Part shown: piece by piece, positions 46,201 to 58,700 of the stretch
Numbering within the stretch: position 1 is the first letter of the stretch
How the letters are laid out: each line of letters begins with the position of its first letter
Made by a program: the position numbers and the translations under genes
From: Zizania palustris
Lineage: Eukaryota; Streptophyta; Magnoliopsida; Poales; Poaceae
Direction: 5' to 3'
NCBI GenBank assembly: GCA_019279435.1
Contig: JAAALK010000287.1
Location: 30,566,162 to 30,630,161, forward strand
DNA: 64,000 nt
The notes under the pieces: model-generated
The model's input: only the letters and a program-made list of their open reading frames with translations
Database searches by the model: none
What the model was told of the DNA's origin: nothing

Positions 46201-49200
46201 CACCAGCAGTTAAGCAAAATTCGAAGCACAAGCCAAAACCTTCAAAGCCTTCCTTTGACCATTCTTCTGTGTACAGCCATAGCCACGATAGGAGATCACA
46301 CTCTCGAGTGACAGCTGCTGCAATAGCTAGTGTTATTTGTACAGTTTTTGCACTCTTTGTTGTTGGATTGGTTCTGAAAAGCTGCACATGCAGTCCTAAG
46401 AGCACCACTAACCATGTCAAGTCTCCACCTGCCAATCTGGAAAAAGGTATCACTATGAACTTTATTACTTTTGGCATAAGCAGTTTATGCAACTGTAGTG
46501 TTCTTTCAATCTGTTCTTGGTTATCACTTGATACTCACCATAATTTAGTGCTCTGTAAATTTGGTAGTCATCATAATTCATAAATCCTAAACCCTTGTTA
46601 TTTTCAAGGCTTGTTGACAAATGATGTCCAATTTATGTACATATATTTGTTTTTCGTTCTTGTTTGTTGCATTCTAATTTAGTTATGGGATAGACTTGCA
46701 TTCTTTCACATTATTGAAATCCGTGTTTATTGTTTTACAGTCCCTAAAGCAAATGAGGTCCTGTACTCGTGGAGTTCTCTTATGACTGGCTGTAACACTT
46801 CCTCTAGTGATGACATTAAGGCTGAAAGAGCTACCAAAAGAAAAGTCTGGGCCAAGACATCCAAAAATTTTCTACCTGCAAAACAGTATCAAGCTGTTGA
46901 CATTTTGGCAGCTACCAGGGACTTCAGTAAAGAATATCTTATTGGTGAAGGTTTCACTGGCCAAGTTTACAGAGGTGATTTTCCTGATGGCCAGGTATCA
47001 TGTTTTTATTACTCTTTTTGGAAAATAGTCAAAATACAATTGTTATTTGTTAGTTTGGAACAAGCCCTTGAGTCTAATTTCTACATGTATTTCAGAGGCC
47101 TATTGGTGTATTGACTGCATTCTTTTTAGATAACGCACAACTAGGGATGCACATGACCATGTATATCGACTATATTCTATTGCTATTTTCCATTTTCAAT
47201 TGGCTACTTTTCTTTCTTATCATAAGAAAAACTTGTTTTGCATTGTTGCATTCTACAGGCTCTCTAGTATCTATGCTTTCTTCTTGATGTCTCGATAAGA
47301 TTTACAGTTTAATATCCAAGGAGGATGTGTTTCCTAGTTTCATTTATCACTCTCCAAAATAAATATCAGAAAAGGGGCGATTTTGTTCAGGGATGTATCA
47401 AATTTATCATTTTTGCTAAATCGCAAAGGTACAAAATTTTCTACAATATGTAGTTCTCATTGTACATGCAGCTCCTGGCTATCAAGAAGATCAACATGGT
47501 AGATTTGTCATTATCAGAACAAGATGATCTCATAGACATGCTTGGGAAAATGTCCAGTTTAAAGCACCCCAATATCTCTGCGCTCGTGGGCTACTGTGTT
47601 GAGTTTGGGCACTGTGCACTTCTATATGAGTATGCAGAAAACGGCTCTCTTGATGATATTTTGTTTTCAGCGGCCACACGGTCCAGGGCTCTGTCATGGA
47701 AAGCTCGTATGAAGATCGCTCTTGGAGTTGCCTATGCACTGGAGTAAGTACAGTTTGTGGACTTAGACTCCCACCAAATGATCTATTTGGTTTGTCTTGT
47801 TCTGCAGGGTGATCCATTACGCCTTTGTCATAGTCATAATGGCTTCCTGTTGATTGCTTAGTTGAACTGATGTCATTATTTAATACACATATACTGGAAT
47901 TAGCTTTCCTGACAATTTGGAGTGTAAGCTCATCTCTGCAGATTCATGCATCTGAGGTGCTCTCCTCCAGTTGTTCATGGAAATATAAAATCTACAAATA
48001 TTTTGCTCGATGCCCAGCTGATGCCCTACCTCAGTCACTGTGGATTAGCCAAGTTAAGCCGTTTTGTCAGCACCATAAGAACGGTCAGTGCTCACCTGTT
48101 TTGCAGTTACCATGGGTACTGTTATTACTTTTGTATGAAATCATTAGTATGATGATGCAGTTAATGTTTACTTGATCAGTTCTAGGGTCAGACTGTATCA
48201 TGGGTTGTCATTCTCTTGGAGTTCTATCTGCATACTTGAATGATCAGGAACTTGAATTTGAGAAATAGATGGCCAAATGGATGCATAGAGAAAAATAGAT
48301 CCCTACAATTGTCCGTTTAGGGAAAAGGCATTAGCCTGATGGTGGTGAGGCTATTTAACCTCTCCACCTGCTCAGGTTCAAACCCAAGGGGACTAGTCTA
48401 GTGCCGATGTCCTTTACTGAATGCAAATTTTAAAAAATATAGCTCTTGCCAGTTTAGATCTGTACTTTTGAATGTTTTTCATGATTGATTAGAACTGCAC
48501 CTCGTTCAAAATCAAAGATAGGTTCCTGGATAGACTCCTATATGTGGTACTACTTAAGTTTTCGCATGACATTTGCTTAATGGAACCTGTAAGTGTGTAC
48601 CTACTGCCTAGAACCACCTGTGTTCCCTACTTCCCTCCAAAAATGGGGTAGAAAATTATTCACTATAGGCAGCAGAAACTGATGTTTTTTTTTTTCAAAG
48701 TTTGGACAATATGTCCTGGGTATAATATAGTTCCTTTAACTTTATCCTTTGATCCTTAACAGTTTACTCATCTGAAAAAAACAGGATTTAGAAGCTCTCA
48801 GCAGTGCCAAAGGCTATGCTGCCCCTGAGACTACTGACCCATCAATAGATAACATCAAAGCTGACATTTACAGTTTTGGTGTGATTTTGCTCGTGCTTTT
48901 GACTGGGCAAAAGGCTTTTGACAGGTATATATTCAAATACTTTAGTACCAAAGTTGCCATCTGGTTTAATAAAGAAGTTATTTCCTCTTCAGTTCAAGAA
49001 GGCAGAATGAGCAGTTTCTAGTTGATTGGGCATCTCCTCATCTCCATGACTTCGATTCTTTGGAAAGAATAACTGATCCAAGAATACGCGGCTCTATGCC
49101 ATCTAAAGCTATCTCTACATTAGGAAACATCATCTTGCTCTGCATCAAGGTAGCTGTCCATTTTTTTTTCTGGTACATATTACTTAATTTGAACTGGTCA

Positions 49201-49687
49201 AGCCGGAAATTGAGACACCACGCTCGCTGCTACCCCAGATGCTTAGACTCTGCTGCTAAATGGAAATTGAATAGGATTATATCTGAAAAGTTTATAGTTG
49301 CTGCAATCCCACTGACTTGTGCATTAAACAGACGGATTTCAGCATAATTATCTGTGATCAGTACTCACAGTACTTATTCCCTGCAGAAATCACCGGAGCT
49401 CCGTCCGCCAATGACAGTCATAACAGACAAACTGCTGAAGCTTGTCCAGTCGACAGGTCTTCAAAAGACCGGCACGACGCAACACTCGGAGGTTGATGCT
49501 CAGGAACCCTCTTTCGTAACAACCAGACCGTATTTCGAGCCATCCTCTACAGGTACCTCACTCGACAACACTTCTTCTATAGCGCTTTGTTTATCTCGTG
49601 TTCTTATGCTCTTGATTTCGGAGCCTCATTTGATTGATCTAATTAGTCAGCCAAAGCGCAACTGGAGGCTGCATCTCCCAGAGATAA
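43231..49687 (+). CDS. SRF: STRUBBELIG-family LRR receptor with degenerate kinase domain
   Basis: Plasma-membrane LRR receptor-like kinase. Seventeen exons: 43231-43315, 43756-43903, 44008-44079, 44187-44252, 44358-44429, 44516-44587, 45582-45653, 45739-45804, 45885-45950, 46058-46446, 46741-46994, 47472-47743, 47942-48083, 48785-48924, 48993-49149, 49387-49552, 49647-49687 (759 aa). A signal peptide (about 1-22) precedes the SRF N-terminal domain with GGGDPCGGG and WHGVFC. Each LRR exon is 66 or 72 nt and phase 2, one repeat per exon (NISGLG, DVSFNNIAG, NFAANKFEG, NLSNNKLSG, DLSFNSFCG, YLQHNEFTG, NIENNSFSG). A proline-rich spacer (264-289) and a TM helix (324-346) follow. In the kinase domain the glycine loop (GEGFTGQV, 438-445) and VAIK-like lysine (459/460) are present. 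HRD reads HGN (557-559) and DFG reads HCG (577-579), so catalytic and magnesium-binding Asp are missing. It is a pseudokinase, as known for STRUBBELIG itself. Confidence 0.93.
44866..45520. repeat. Repeat insertion in SRF intron 6
   Basis: The left end carries GGGGTGGATATCAAGCCAG, then CGGCTCAGCTCG and GAGTTGGCTAGCTTG. The right end (45430-45520) carries the inverse motif family, GAGCTAGCTTGAGCTGGTTC to GGCTTGAGCTGGC. These are imperfect inverse repeats around an AT-rich centre, giving a decayed DNA transposon of about 650 bp that explains the unusual length of this intron. The class is not fixed. I could not find a clean target duplication. Confidence 0.5.
48318..48440 (+). repeat. tRNA-derived SINE fragment in SRF intron 13
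   Basis: TTAGCCTGATGG (48331-48342) resembles a Pol III A box, and GGTTCAAACCC (48375-48385) is a near-perfect B box, spaced as in tRNA genes. The segment cannot fold into a normal tRNA and ends in an A/T-rich stretch, so a SINE head is the better reading. Confidence 0.6.
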
Positions 49688-50315
49688 AACAATCTCCTCC
49701 ATTCCTCCAATTTCTGTACTCGAGGGTATTCAGGTGTCTCAAGGGTCGTATCGCTTTCTGCGCTTCTTGTCAGATGTCAGTTTCATTCGGCGATACTCAG
49801 TTGCTGTGCAGGGATGTTCTGACGGCATAAGATTTTGAAAGTTCCATGGTTGACCACGGAGAAGTGACGGAAATAAACTCTGTTCTCTTGCCCTTCTGAT
49901 AAATATACTAGGAACATTTAATTCCGCAAGGTTGGATTCAGTTGAGCCAGTGGCGATACTGCTTGGAACACGCTCTTTCAACTAAATCCCAACCGGCAGA
50001 TCCACGCTTATCTGACGCGTTTCCTCTGTAGTCAGCTCACTACCATACCCGTCATCTTTCCTATTGGTTTTGCGTCATAGAAACTTTTAAGACGACCTTT
50101 GATTATGTTATTACCCGTGAAAATGAATGACCACTCGATGATGCCGTCACGGGCGTTGATGATGAGGTTCTCCCTTGACCTCCACGGTGTCGCTGAAGTT
50201 CATGCAGACGGAGGCGGCGGTACACTGGGTGCATCCGGCTGAGCTGCCGGATGTTATGTAGGGCTCGACGCAGCAGTGCGTGCACAGCCAGTGGCTGCTG
50301 ACTGAGAAAATTGGA

Positions 50316-50947
50316 TATTTGCCACTTTCAAGAGCCGGGGCCATTTTCATTATTAGATTCGTAAAAATGTCATGCACCTCAATAAATATTTGTTTTCTAT
50401 GCCATTCCATCTATTTCCTGATTTATAAATTATTTTTTCGGATTTTGGAAGTGAACTGACCATTATACCTCTGTGATTCACGTCGATCTGTTACCGTCTG
50501 TCCATGGGGCGTGTGGAGGGTGATGCGACGGCTCCCGCGAGCGACATATGTGGCGGCTATGGCGAGCGGCGGTCTCTAGAGCTGGTGGCGGTGGCGAGCT
50601 TCTCTCGAGCGACAGTGAGCGGACGACGCTGGCGACTGTGGCGAGCGGACTGCGCTGGCGACTGCAGCGAGCGGCAGCCACTGATGACGAAGGTGAGCGG
50701 ACGGTGCGGGCGACTTCAGTGGCATTGGCTAGGACGATGGCAAGCAGAGGGCATAGCCGCACAGGCCATGGTGCCATTTTCATTCTGAACATTACGAATC
50801 AACAGGGAATAGGGGGAACAAGGTATAATGGTCAGGAAATAGATGGAATGGCATGGAAAACAAATATTTATTGAGGTGCATGGCATTTTTACGAATCTAA
50901 TAATGAAAATGACATTTATGCGAAGCTCACTCTTGAAAGTGGCAAAT
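50316..50947. mobile_element. Fold-back element with long TIRs and GC-rich core
   Basis: Left arm 50316-50480 and right arm (about 50790-50947) are inverse repeats over more than 100 bp, sharing ATTTGCCACTTTCAAGAG, TTCATTATTAGATTCGTAAA and ATTCCATCTATTTCCTGA. The core at 50500-50780 is GC-rich and built of GGCGAGCGG/GGCGACT-type repeats. This is the same layout as the element at 31921-32569 but with unrelated arms. Long TIRs suggest the Mutator group. A 9-bp target duplication was not found. Confidence 0.65.
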
Positions 50948-52282
50948 GAAGCAACAGAAAAGTTTGCCTTTTGGGCGCAAGACGAATAGACGAACACGAG
51001 TATACAACCCCCTCTGATAATGCAGAAATTTGACGACCAAAATACCTCAATCAATTGGAAACATGCATATTTATTTCCCCTATTTGAAACGGCCGCGAAG
51101 ACAATTAAGATGAAAACGAGGCGCATGCCAAACACCAATGATTTATTTATTGTGTGCACTTACGCCTGTGGAAATCAAATGGTTATGTTATTTTTTCTAA
51201 GTTGGTTGATTAATTAATCCCTAAAACACTGGCAGATCCGTCCAACTTATGAAAGGGCCAAAAATGTGTCGCCACCAAAAACATCGATGGACATCCTAAC
51301 GACCGACGTCACAGCAAAACGGCGGAGAAAACAAATCAAACTATTTTGCAGGTCCTTTTTACATTCTTCTTTCGCTCCTGGGAGTATGGTCAGCTTCGAC
51401 AACGTTGTCGAATGTTTTGGGGTTGCACGAAGTCTGGGAAAGGATCAAAAACAGATCCAACTTTTGAAATCTGCTCAATCCATGTTCAGTCGCTTTGCAA
51501 GCAGTAGAGCTGGCGGATGTTGCCTGAAGCTGAATAAATGAAAAAAAAAACGGGGTTATTTCCAGTTACTCAGAGCTCGGGTTGAAAGAAAACCGAATTT
51601 TATAGAGCTTGAAATGATAATAAACAGCAGTATCGTTTTCTGCCTTTGTCACGCGTACTAATCAATGGATTGGTTTTGTTGACCATTATTGTACAATTCA
51701 GCAATCCATGTACTTATCATCAGCAATAATCTGCATGAAGATATGGTAAAAAGACAAGACAGCAAAGGAAATTATAGCTGACAAGACTGGAAAAGAAGTT
51801 CAGGACTAATGTGGGGGATTGGAAGCCAGGCAATGGTTCTAGGTCATTATGGGTTTGTGGTTGTCATCCTCTACCACACCAAGTTTATTTTTTTTTAAAA
51901 AAAATCGCCACACATTTAAGCTCTTAAGCTAAACCAATTTTCATTTCTATAAACAAGTTTGTACTGTATTAGTGTGCATATTTCATTTTACTGACAATGT
52001 TTCTTCAAAGAAACTAAATTTCAGTGGGGGAGATGCAATTCAAATGACTTACATTTACAATGTAACGTGCCAACGCCAACTTCACATATTAAAAACAAAT
52101 TTGAGGGGAATTGAGCGAGCCATTATAGGCACCAGATGCTTCATCAGTGCCAAAGCATTACGGATAATAGGAAGTGTCGGGCTGGAGTTTGGTCTCCCTT
52201 GGTGTCAAGTACCAGGCTACAGAGAGTAATTAGACATCTTGGACACAACTAAGTGCTAGGCATCAATCACCACTAAGCTATA

Positions 52283-52521
52283 CTCCCTCCGGTGTACAAA
52301 TAATAGTCATTTTGGTTTTATTGAGAGTGTACAAATATTATTCATTCCGTCAATCGAAGCATTGCTACCAAATAGGATGTGGCTTATCGGGAGTTGAACT
52401 TGGGTGACACCACTAAATCTAGGCTCAATAACCAATTGAGACAACCCTTGTAACTTTATTTAATATCATCATGGTATATGTAATTTTGTCTAAACGACTA
52501 ATATTTGTACACCGGAAGGAG
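52283..52521. mobile_element. Stowaway MITE
   Basis: The ends CTCCCTCCGGTGTACAAATA and ATTTGTACACCGGAAGGAG are inverse repeats, with TA on both sides (52281-52282, 52522-52523), as for Tc1/mariner-type Stowaway elements. It is 239 bp. The middle, read on the minus strand, carries a tRNA B-box-like AAGTTCAACTCCC preceded by TTGGTTATTGAGC, so a small retroposon may be nested or captured. Confidence 0.85.
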
Positions 52522-52732
52522 TAACTGATAATACTGTTAAAAGACGGTCGTAAACAAAAAAAACAGAGGCGACCTTTTACACAGAAAAAGCAATAAAACC
52601 AAACACGGAGTAAAATAGCCAAAATAATCCTAATGAACAAAAAAAGAAATTATATGGACCCTAAACTCAAAATTGGCTAAGGTACTCAAATTTGGTGTAT
52701 TGTCACCACCTGAACCCAGTTTTGACAAACTG

Positions 52733-55700
52733 TCATCTGTTAAAATAGGTTTGCCCAGCTGAAGCTCACATCTACTAGAAAAGAGTCGTTCTAGGAGCAA
52801 TAGACCATCAAGGCAGCCCACATTTAAACTTAGGCATAGGCAAAGAAACATAAAAGGGGATATACCGATGGAAATTACCATATAACCAATCTTTGAATTG
52901 TGCATGAAGTACATTTGTCAATTCTTTTTTCCTGTTGTCATCAAGTTGCAGCTCCCGAATAGTCTTTTTAATATCTTCCAGTGCAGCAAGCTGAATATGA
53001 ATGGTGTAATTAGCAATGTCTTTTAATAATACTAACCAATAAAACATAGAAAAATGACAGACAACAGCATTGACAAATAAATCAACATTTTCGTTGTCAG
53101 TTTTTAACATTTGCTAAGTTCGATTAGGAAACTATAGATGTGTGCAGTATCACTTGTAAAAATAACAGGATGACTTTTTCACCTACTTCACAGTTCACAC
53201 ATAATAGTCAATAGGTTTTGTGTTCTATAACTTACACCATTCCAAATGCAGCTATAACCATATACACAAAGTTACTACTATAGTACTATTTAGAAATTAT
53301 AGTTGTGATAGAATAGTCAATAGACCTTATGTTATATAAGGTCAGCATTCCTAATGCAGCTATAACCATATACACAAAGTTAATGCTAGACATGATAATC
53401 ATGGTAGAATATCAAAACACTTGATTAGTTCAATAGCACCCTTCATTTGTACACATCACAGTCACAAACTATGGAGTGTAAGCACCGAAAGGGGAAAACA
53501 GATCAAGGGTTCATTCTAAAATACAGTCCAATATGCAAAAATAGCAGAGGTGCAGTAAAAGTAGCAATGCAAATACAGCAGAGGTGTAATAAAAATAGCA
53601 GATTCACTGCTGCTGCCACCACCATTAGAGCCTTATAGGAGTATGGAATTATGGATAATGGTGGGGAACAGGATTGGCATTAATTAAGTTGAATAAAACA
53701 CCTGAAGATCAAGTTCTGATGAATTAATAATGCGTGTACCTTTTTGCTTTGGGATGCCCAATAAATTTCAGGCAATTGAAAAGGACTGTATTTCATAGGT
53801 TCTTGACCTTCGGCCCCAAACCAATTAGGAATCTGCAGGAGGGCACAATCACTGATACAGCACTTTTTACTAGAAAAATGTTAATTGTATATGAAAAAAC
53901 GCCAGCTCCCTACTGAGTACTGCCACTATAACATGATGACTAATGCCAAATGGCCTATCTATTCAGTTGCAATGTACAAGATGGCCAATACAAGTCAGAT
54001 GAATGGATAACTTCAATGTATGCCATATATACATCAATACCATCAAGACAGGTAATGGAAAAAATCAAAACAATATGGTGGCAGACTGATTAAATTTGTG
54101 GATCTCTTTTGCTATATCATGATAGTTTACAAAGAAAAAGGCTCAAAATATACTTGGCATACCAAAAAGCTTGTGAATAGATCAGGATCTAGACGAGTAG
54201 CTGATTCAGCCTGAACATCAGAAACCCCTGCTGGATGAGATAATGAATCATGTGGGTCGACAACTCCCAATACAAAAGGTTGGTCCCATCTGTTGACTGC
54301 AGGATCTATGCCAACTTTAGCCATATGCTCACCCAATTGTGGATAGTAGGTATTAAATGGAGCAACCTGTTGATACAGAGAAGGAGAAAATTCATAGACA
54401 GGGTAAATATTTTTTGAAATATCAACCCTGCCTAGTAGTAAATATCAACACAACATGATCTCCATAAATAAATTATTTTTATGATTTGTAAATATATGGC
54501 TCCTGTTGGGTTTCAACTATAGCCTTAACTTGCTTGGGATTAAAATGCTTTGTTGTTGTTGTTATTTGTAAATATATGGCCATGTAGATATGAAAATATA
54601 TTTTTGATATGCCAAATCATTTATTATATTTCTGATTAATTGCTTGGCAGTAACTTTAATAGTTTAATTGCAATGAGCATATATCTTTATTACACTATTT
54701 CAGGCGACACTCACCTGTAATTTATGGTTGTCCCCCACAATAAGAGGTTGGTGATTTACTCCTAGGTAGAATATACACTCACGGCAGTTAGCAATACAAA
54801 TCCGTTTAGCAGCTGCAATAATATGAACTCTTTCACAGTGCTCCACCTTTACAACCTGACAACACAAGACATATGAGGTATATTTGCAAATGTAGAGCAA
54901 AACAGAAGCGAACACAGCAAAACACAGGCATCAAAAAAAAGTTTCTCATTCTCCTCTTTGTTAATACTTAATATACATCATATCTTATACAGAATTTAAC
55001 AGTCAAACTCAAAACAAAATTAATCTGTTTAATAAAAATTTTCAAAGAACACACTGCATAGGAGTAGCAAGTCAATTTTTGGTTCACTCAATAATATGTG
55101 CAAGCTTCCTCTCTAGCCTTGTCATTATTTTCTCATCATCTTCCTCTTCCATTTGGAGAAAATATCTGGCACTCATGTGTTTTTCCTAGCTGGTAGGATT
55201 TGCATCAATTTGCAACCACATATAAAATAACTTTACCACTTCCTCTATAATCTATTTTCTGCAAGACTGAAATCATGAAGTAGAATCCAGTAATTGCTTC
55301 CCAGCAGTGACTGAAAACAAGTATCTAGCACCTGTGCAGTCGTGACCTTTGTTGTATCTGGATATTGAATCTTACATTTTACAAAGAAGTGAATAGTAAT
55401 GCAATGGAAGGTCATCTATATCAAAGCATAAATTGCAGATGTCATTATGTCAACAAAGCTTGTGCAGCTAAAACAGATAGGTGCTAAAGCCATTTAAAGC
55501 ATGTAAACAAATTTGGAATCTTTCAAGGAAATGAATATGTTAGAATTTAGGGTTAATTTTTTCCGTGCCATTATAATTTTATGGTTTACCAATATACCAT
55601 CGGTATGTCACTGACATATGGGGGCTGCCATAGTCACTGACAGTGGCATGTAGACAATTTTTAAAAATTATAATAGTGTGTGAGTAATTTTCCCTAGAAT

Positions 55701-58700
55701 TTAAACAGATCAATCAGAACAAAAATTGGATCCACATTATGCAACAACAGGAAAGGAGGTGTGAAAAATGGCCGATTGGCATGCATACCTTACCAATAGC
55801 ACCAAGAACAACAGTAGCATCAGAGCACCCATACACAGTAGCATACTTCAATGGTGCAAATATGTAGATAACAGAATCATGGCAGTTCAAAACCTACAAT
55901 AGCAGTTCCCTAAGTGCGTTAATAAAACTGAAAAAGTGATTCCAATATTGAATAGATAAAGCAACAAAAACACACTACAACACAGAGGTGGGAGTTTCTT
56001 GAAACAATATAAAACAAATTTAAACATTGACAACTAGAGGCCAGAGAGTGCTACAAAGCCTCCATCATGATGGAAGCTTTCATATTGATTTCCTCATCTC
56101 AAATCAGATTGAGCAGCTTGTGTTTGATGCTTCTGCTTTAACATTTCACATATCCTGACCCAAGCAATGTACTGATGTTGTTATTCCCTTTCCAAGAGGC
56201 ACTAATACTACAATAGAAATCCAGCTATCAAAATATTCTTGAAAGTGCTGAGAGTAGCTGTCATGGGCCTTACCCATAACAGTAGCACTACTAGAATAAA
56301 TGACTAAATTCAAGACAATGGATGTAAGCACAATAGCACATGAAAACCCATGAAATAGTTTAAACTAGATTTTGCATAAATGATTCTTTCTATCAACATA
56401 ATAACACATTACCACCTAGGCACCTACTCAGCAGGACAATGCAAACATGTAGAAATGTCGAATAGTGACAGATATTTGTAGTTTTTTCAACACCCAAATG
56501 TAGTAACTTTATAAGCAGCTATGAGCCTATGACTCATACCTTCAATGAATGTCCTTTGACATCAGATGCATGCTTGACAACAGAAGTTTTTGAGAAGCCT
56601 TCCACAAATGTTGTGTTTCTGTAGTATGTAGGATTGGTACCAGTCAGCGTGATGTTCCTTGGATTACTAGCATTGGCATCAGCCATGGTGACATCTATAT
56701 CGGAAGCGACCTGCTGACTACCTTCCTTTGATGTGGACTTCTCGGTAGAAAATTCCAATGAATAAGATATATTCTGCGAGATCCAATCATGAACCTGAGC
56801 AGCAGGGACAGGGGCAGCAGGCATGTCTGGATCAGAATTTGCAAAAAACGTGGCTGCCTGGCTTAAGGGTGTTCCTTCTGAGAAATGCACTAGAAATCCA
56901 AGGTGTTCAAATGACTCCAATGTCAATACCTGCACAAAAGTTGGTGCAATGCAGTTATTTTACATTTTGCATCGTAATGATCCATCATAGGCCACCACAA
57001 AGAATTATTAAGGAGTGAATATAAACATGATACACTAAAATTGTTCATGATTCCTGCAATTCCTATCCTTCAAAATCAGAAAAAACTGTTTTGTTAAATT
57101 TCAAGTAGTCACCTTCAGAAAATTGCATCAACTGTAAGGTGGCATCAATCCTCAATTTAACAAAAAGATGATATCTCACTTGGGTCAGATCTATCTTAAG
57201 TCCTTAACTGGATAAAAAAAATGCACAATCCTTATCTTTGCTTTCTAGACATATCTATATATGGGTGGTATACTTCTGAATAAAGCTAACACCTAATTGG
57301 CCAAAAACATAATCGTACATATTATTTTTGGAGGTATACTTCTCTTGAAAGGAAGTTTTTGCATATAACTTTACAAGATCATGGCCTCCAGGTATGCAAG
57401 GCAGAGCTGTGCTTTAATGAGTCCATTCTAGTGTTTTCAGATATAGAAGTACAAAAAAACTTCATGATCAGAAAAATGTAATATGTGCTATTTCTATGTC
57501 CCTTTCCCCAACATAAAGCTTCACTGATCACTCTACTAATACAATAGGATAGAAATTGAAGAGTAATCAAGTGCATATTACAGATAGAAATAATTAGGGC
57601 AAGCCAAAGAATGAAAAGGTGGCATACCAGAGAATCATCACCTTCGCCCTCAACAGAATCAGCCAGCAGAGCAAGAATGTTGGCCATGTGCTTTTGCAGA
57701 TAAGATAACTGATGGATTTCTTCATCTGCTTGAGAAGGCATGAATCGACGACTATTACTGCGTACAAGCTGCAAAATAACATACAAAATAAATTACTTAT
57801 ATTGGTAAAGGTACAATTTTCCATTCTCAACACAAAAGAGTAATTAAGTATTTATGTCTTATGCTTGGTTTGGGCCAGGGAAAATTGGGATTGGCCCAAA
57901 ATGTGACACCTAGCAAACAAGACAATTTTTAACATATAAGCCCAGGTTGATACCCAATTGGCCAATTTTACAAAGACTTAAATGAAAAAATGCATGAACA
58001 CTAACCCTCTACATATGGGTCTTAAGGCAAAACAACCTAAATAGGAAGTGTACCGTGGAGTCACAGATAAGCAATTAAGCAGACATACAATTGACTGAGC
58101 CTACAACAAAGAACGATCCAGAGAATCCAATAAGTATCAGCCTTGGAGTTCACTCATCATTGTTACAAGTCAAAGCAAAGCGCCGTTATTCTCAAACTTG
58201 ACTTCGAGAAGGCCTTCGACACTATTGAACATTCTGTCATTCTTCAGCTTTTGGCTAGTTTGGGCTTCCCAACTAAATGGATCTCTTGGATCTAGGCGAT
58301 CCTTTCCTCGGGCTTTTCTTCTATCTTGATCAACAACATTCCTGGCAAATTTTTCCACTGTAAGAGAGGGGTCCGACAAGGGGACCCCCTTTCCCCGCTT
58401 CTTTTCGTCATTGCGGCAGACCTTGCTTCAGCACATCCTCAACAGAGCGGCCGCCCTGGGAGTCATCAAGGCTCCTCTCTGCCATGACCCCTCCACAGAT
58501 TTTCCGATTGTGCAGTACGTAGATGACACCATTATCTTTTTACAAGCCTCCCAACAGAACTTATTCAAGCTCAAGGGGCTCATCAATTGTTTCTCAGACT
58601 CTACTGGTTTGAAGGTCAACTTCTCCAAATCAAGCCTAATACCTATTAATTTGGCACCTACAGAGGCTGAACTTCTTGCCGCCTCTTTTGGCTATAGCCT

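Larger units (their letters stand above)
49688..52732. other. Intergenic region between SRF and the TBCCD1-like gene
   Basis: Holds the SRF 3'UTR, a fold-back element (50316-50947) and a Stowaway MITE (52283-52521). A Cys-rich minus-strand frame at 50147-50300 (HWLCTHCC...CTQCTAASVC) has no start of its own and no family I recognise. The forward frame at 51266-51541 (91 aa) has ordinary composition but no recognisable domain or promoter context. Neither is called as a gene. Confidence 0.5.

Noticed and set aside
48318..48440. Functional tRNA gene
   Set aside because: A- and B-box-like motifs are present, but no acceptor stem or anticodon arm can be formed. A SINE head is more likely.
51266..51541. 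91-codon plus-strand frame as a gene
   Set aside because: No recognisable domain, splice context or flanking promoter. Could be chance in an otherwise unremarkable stretch.
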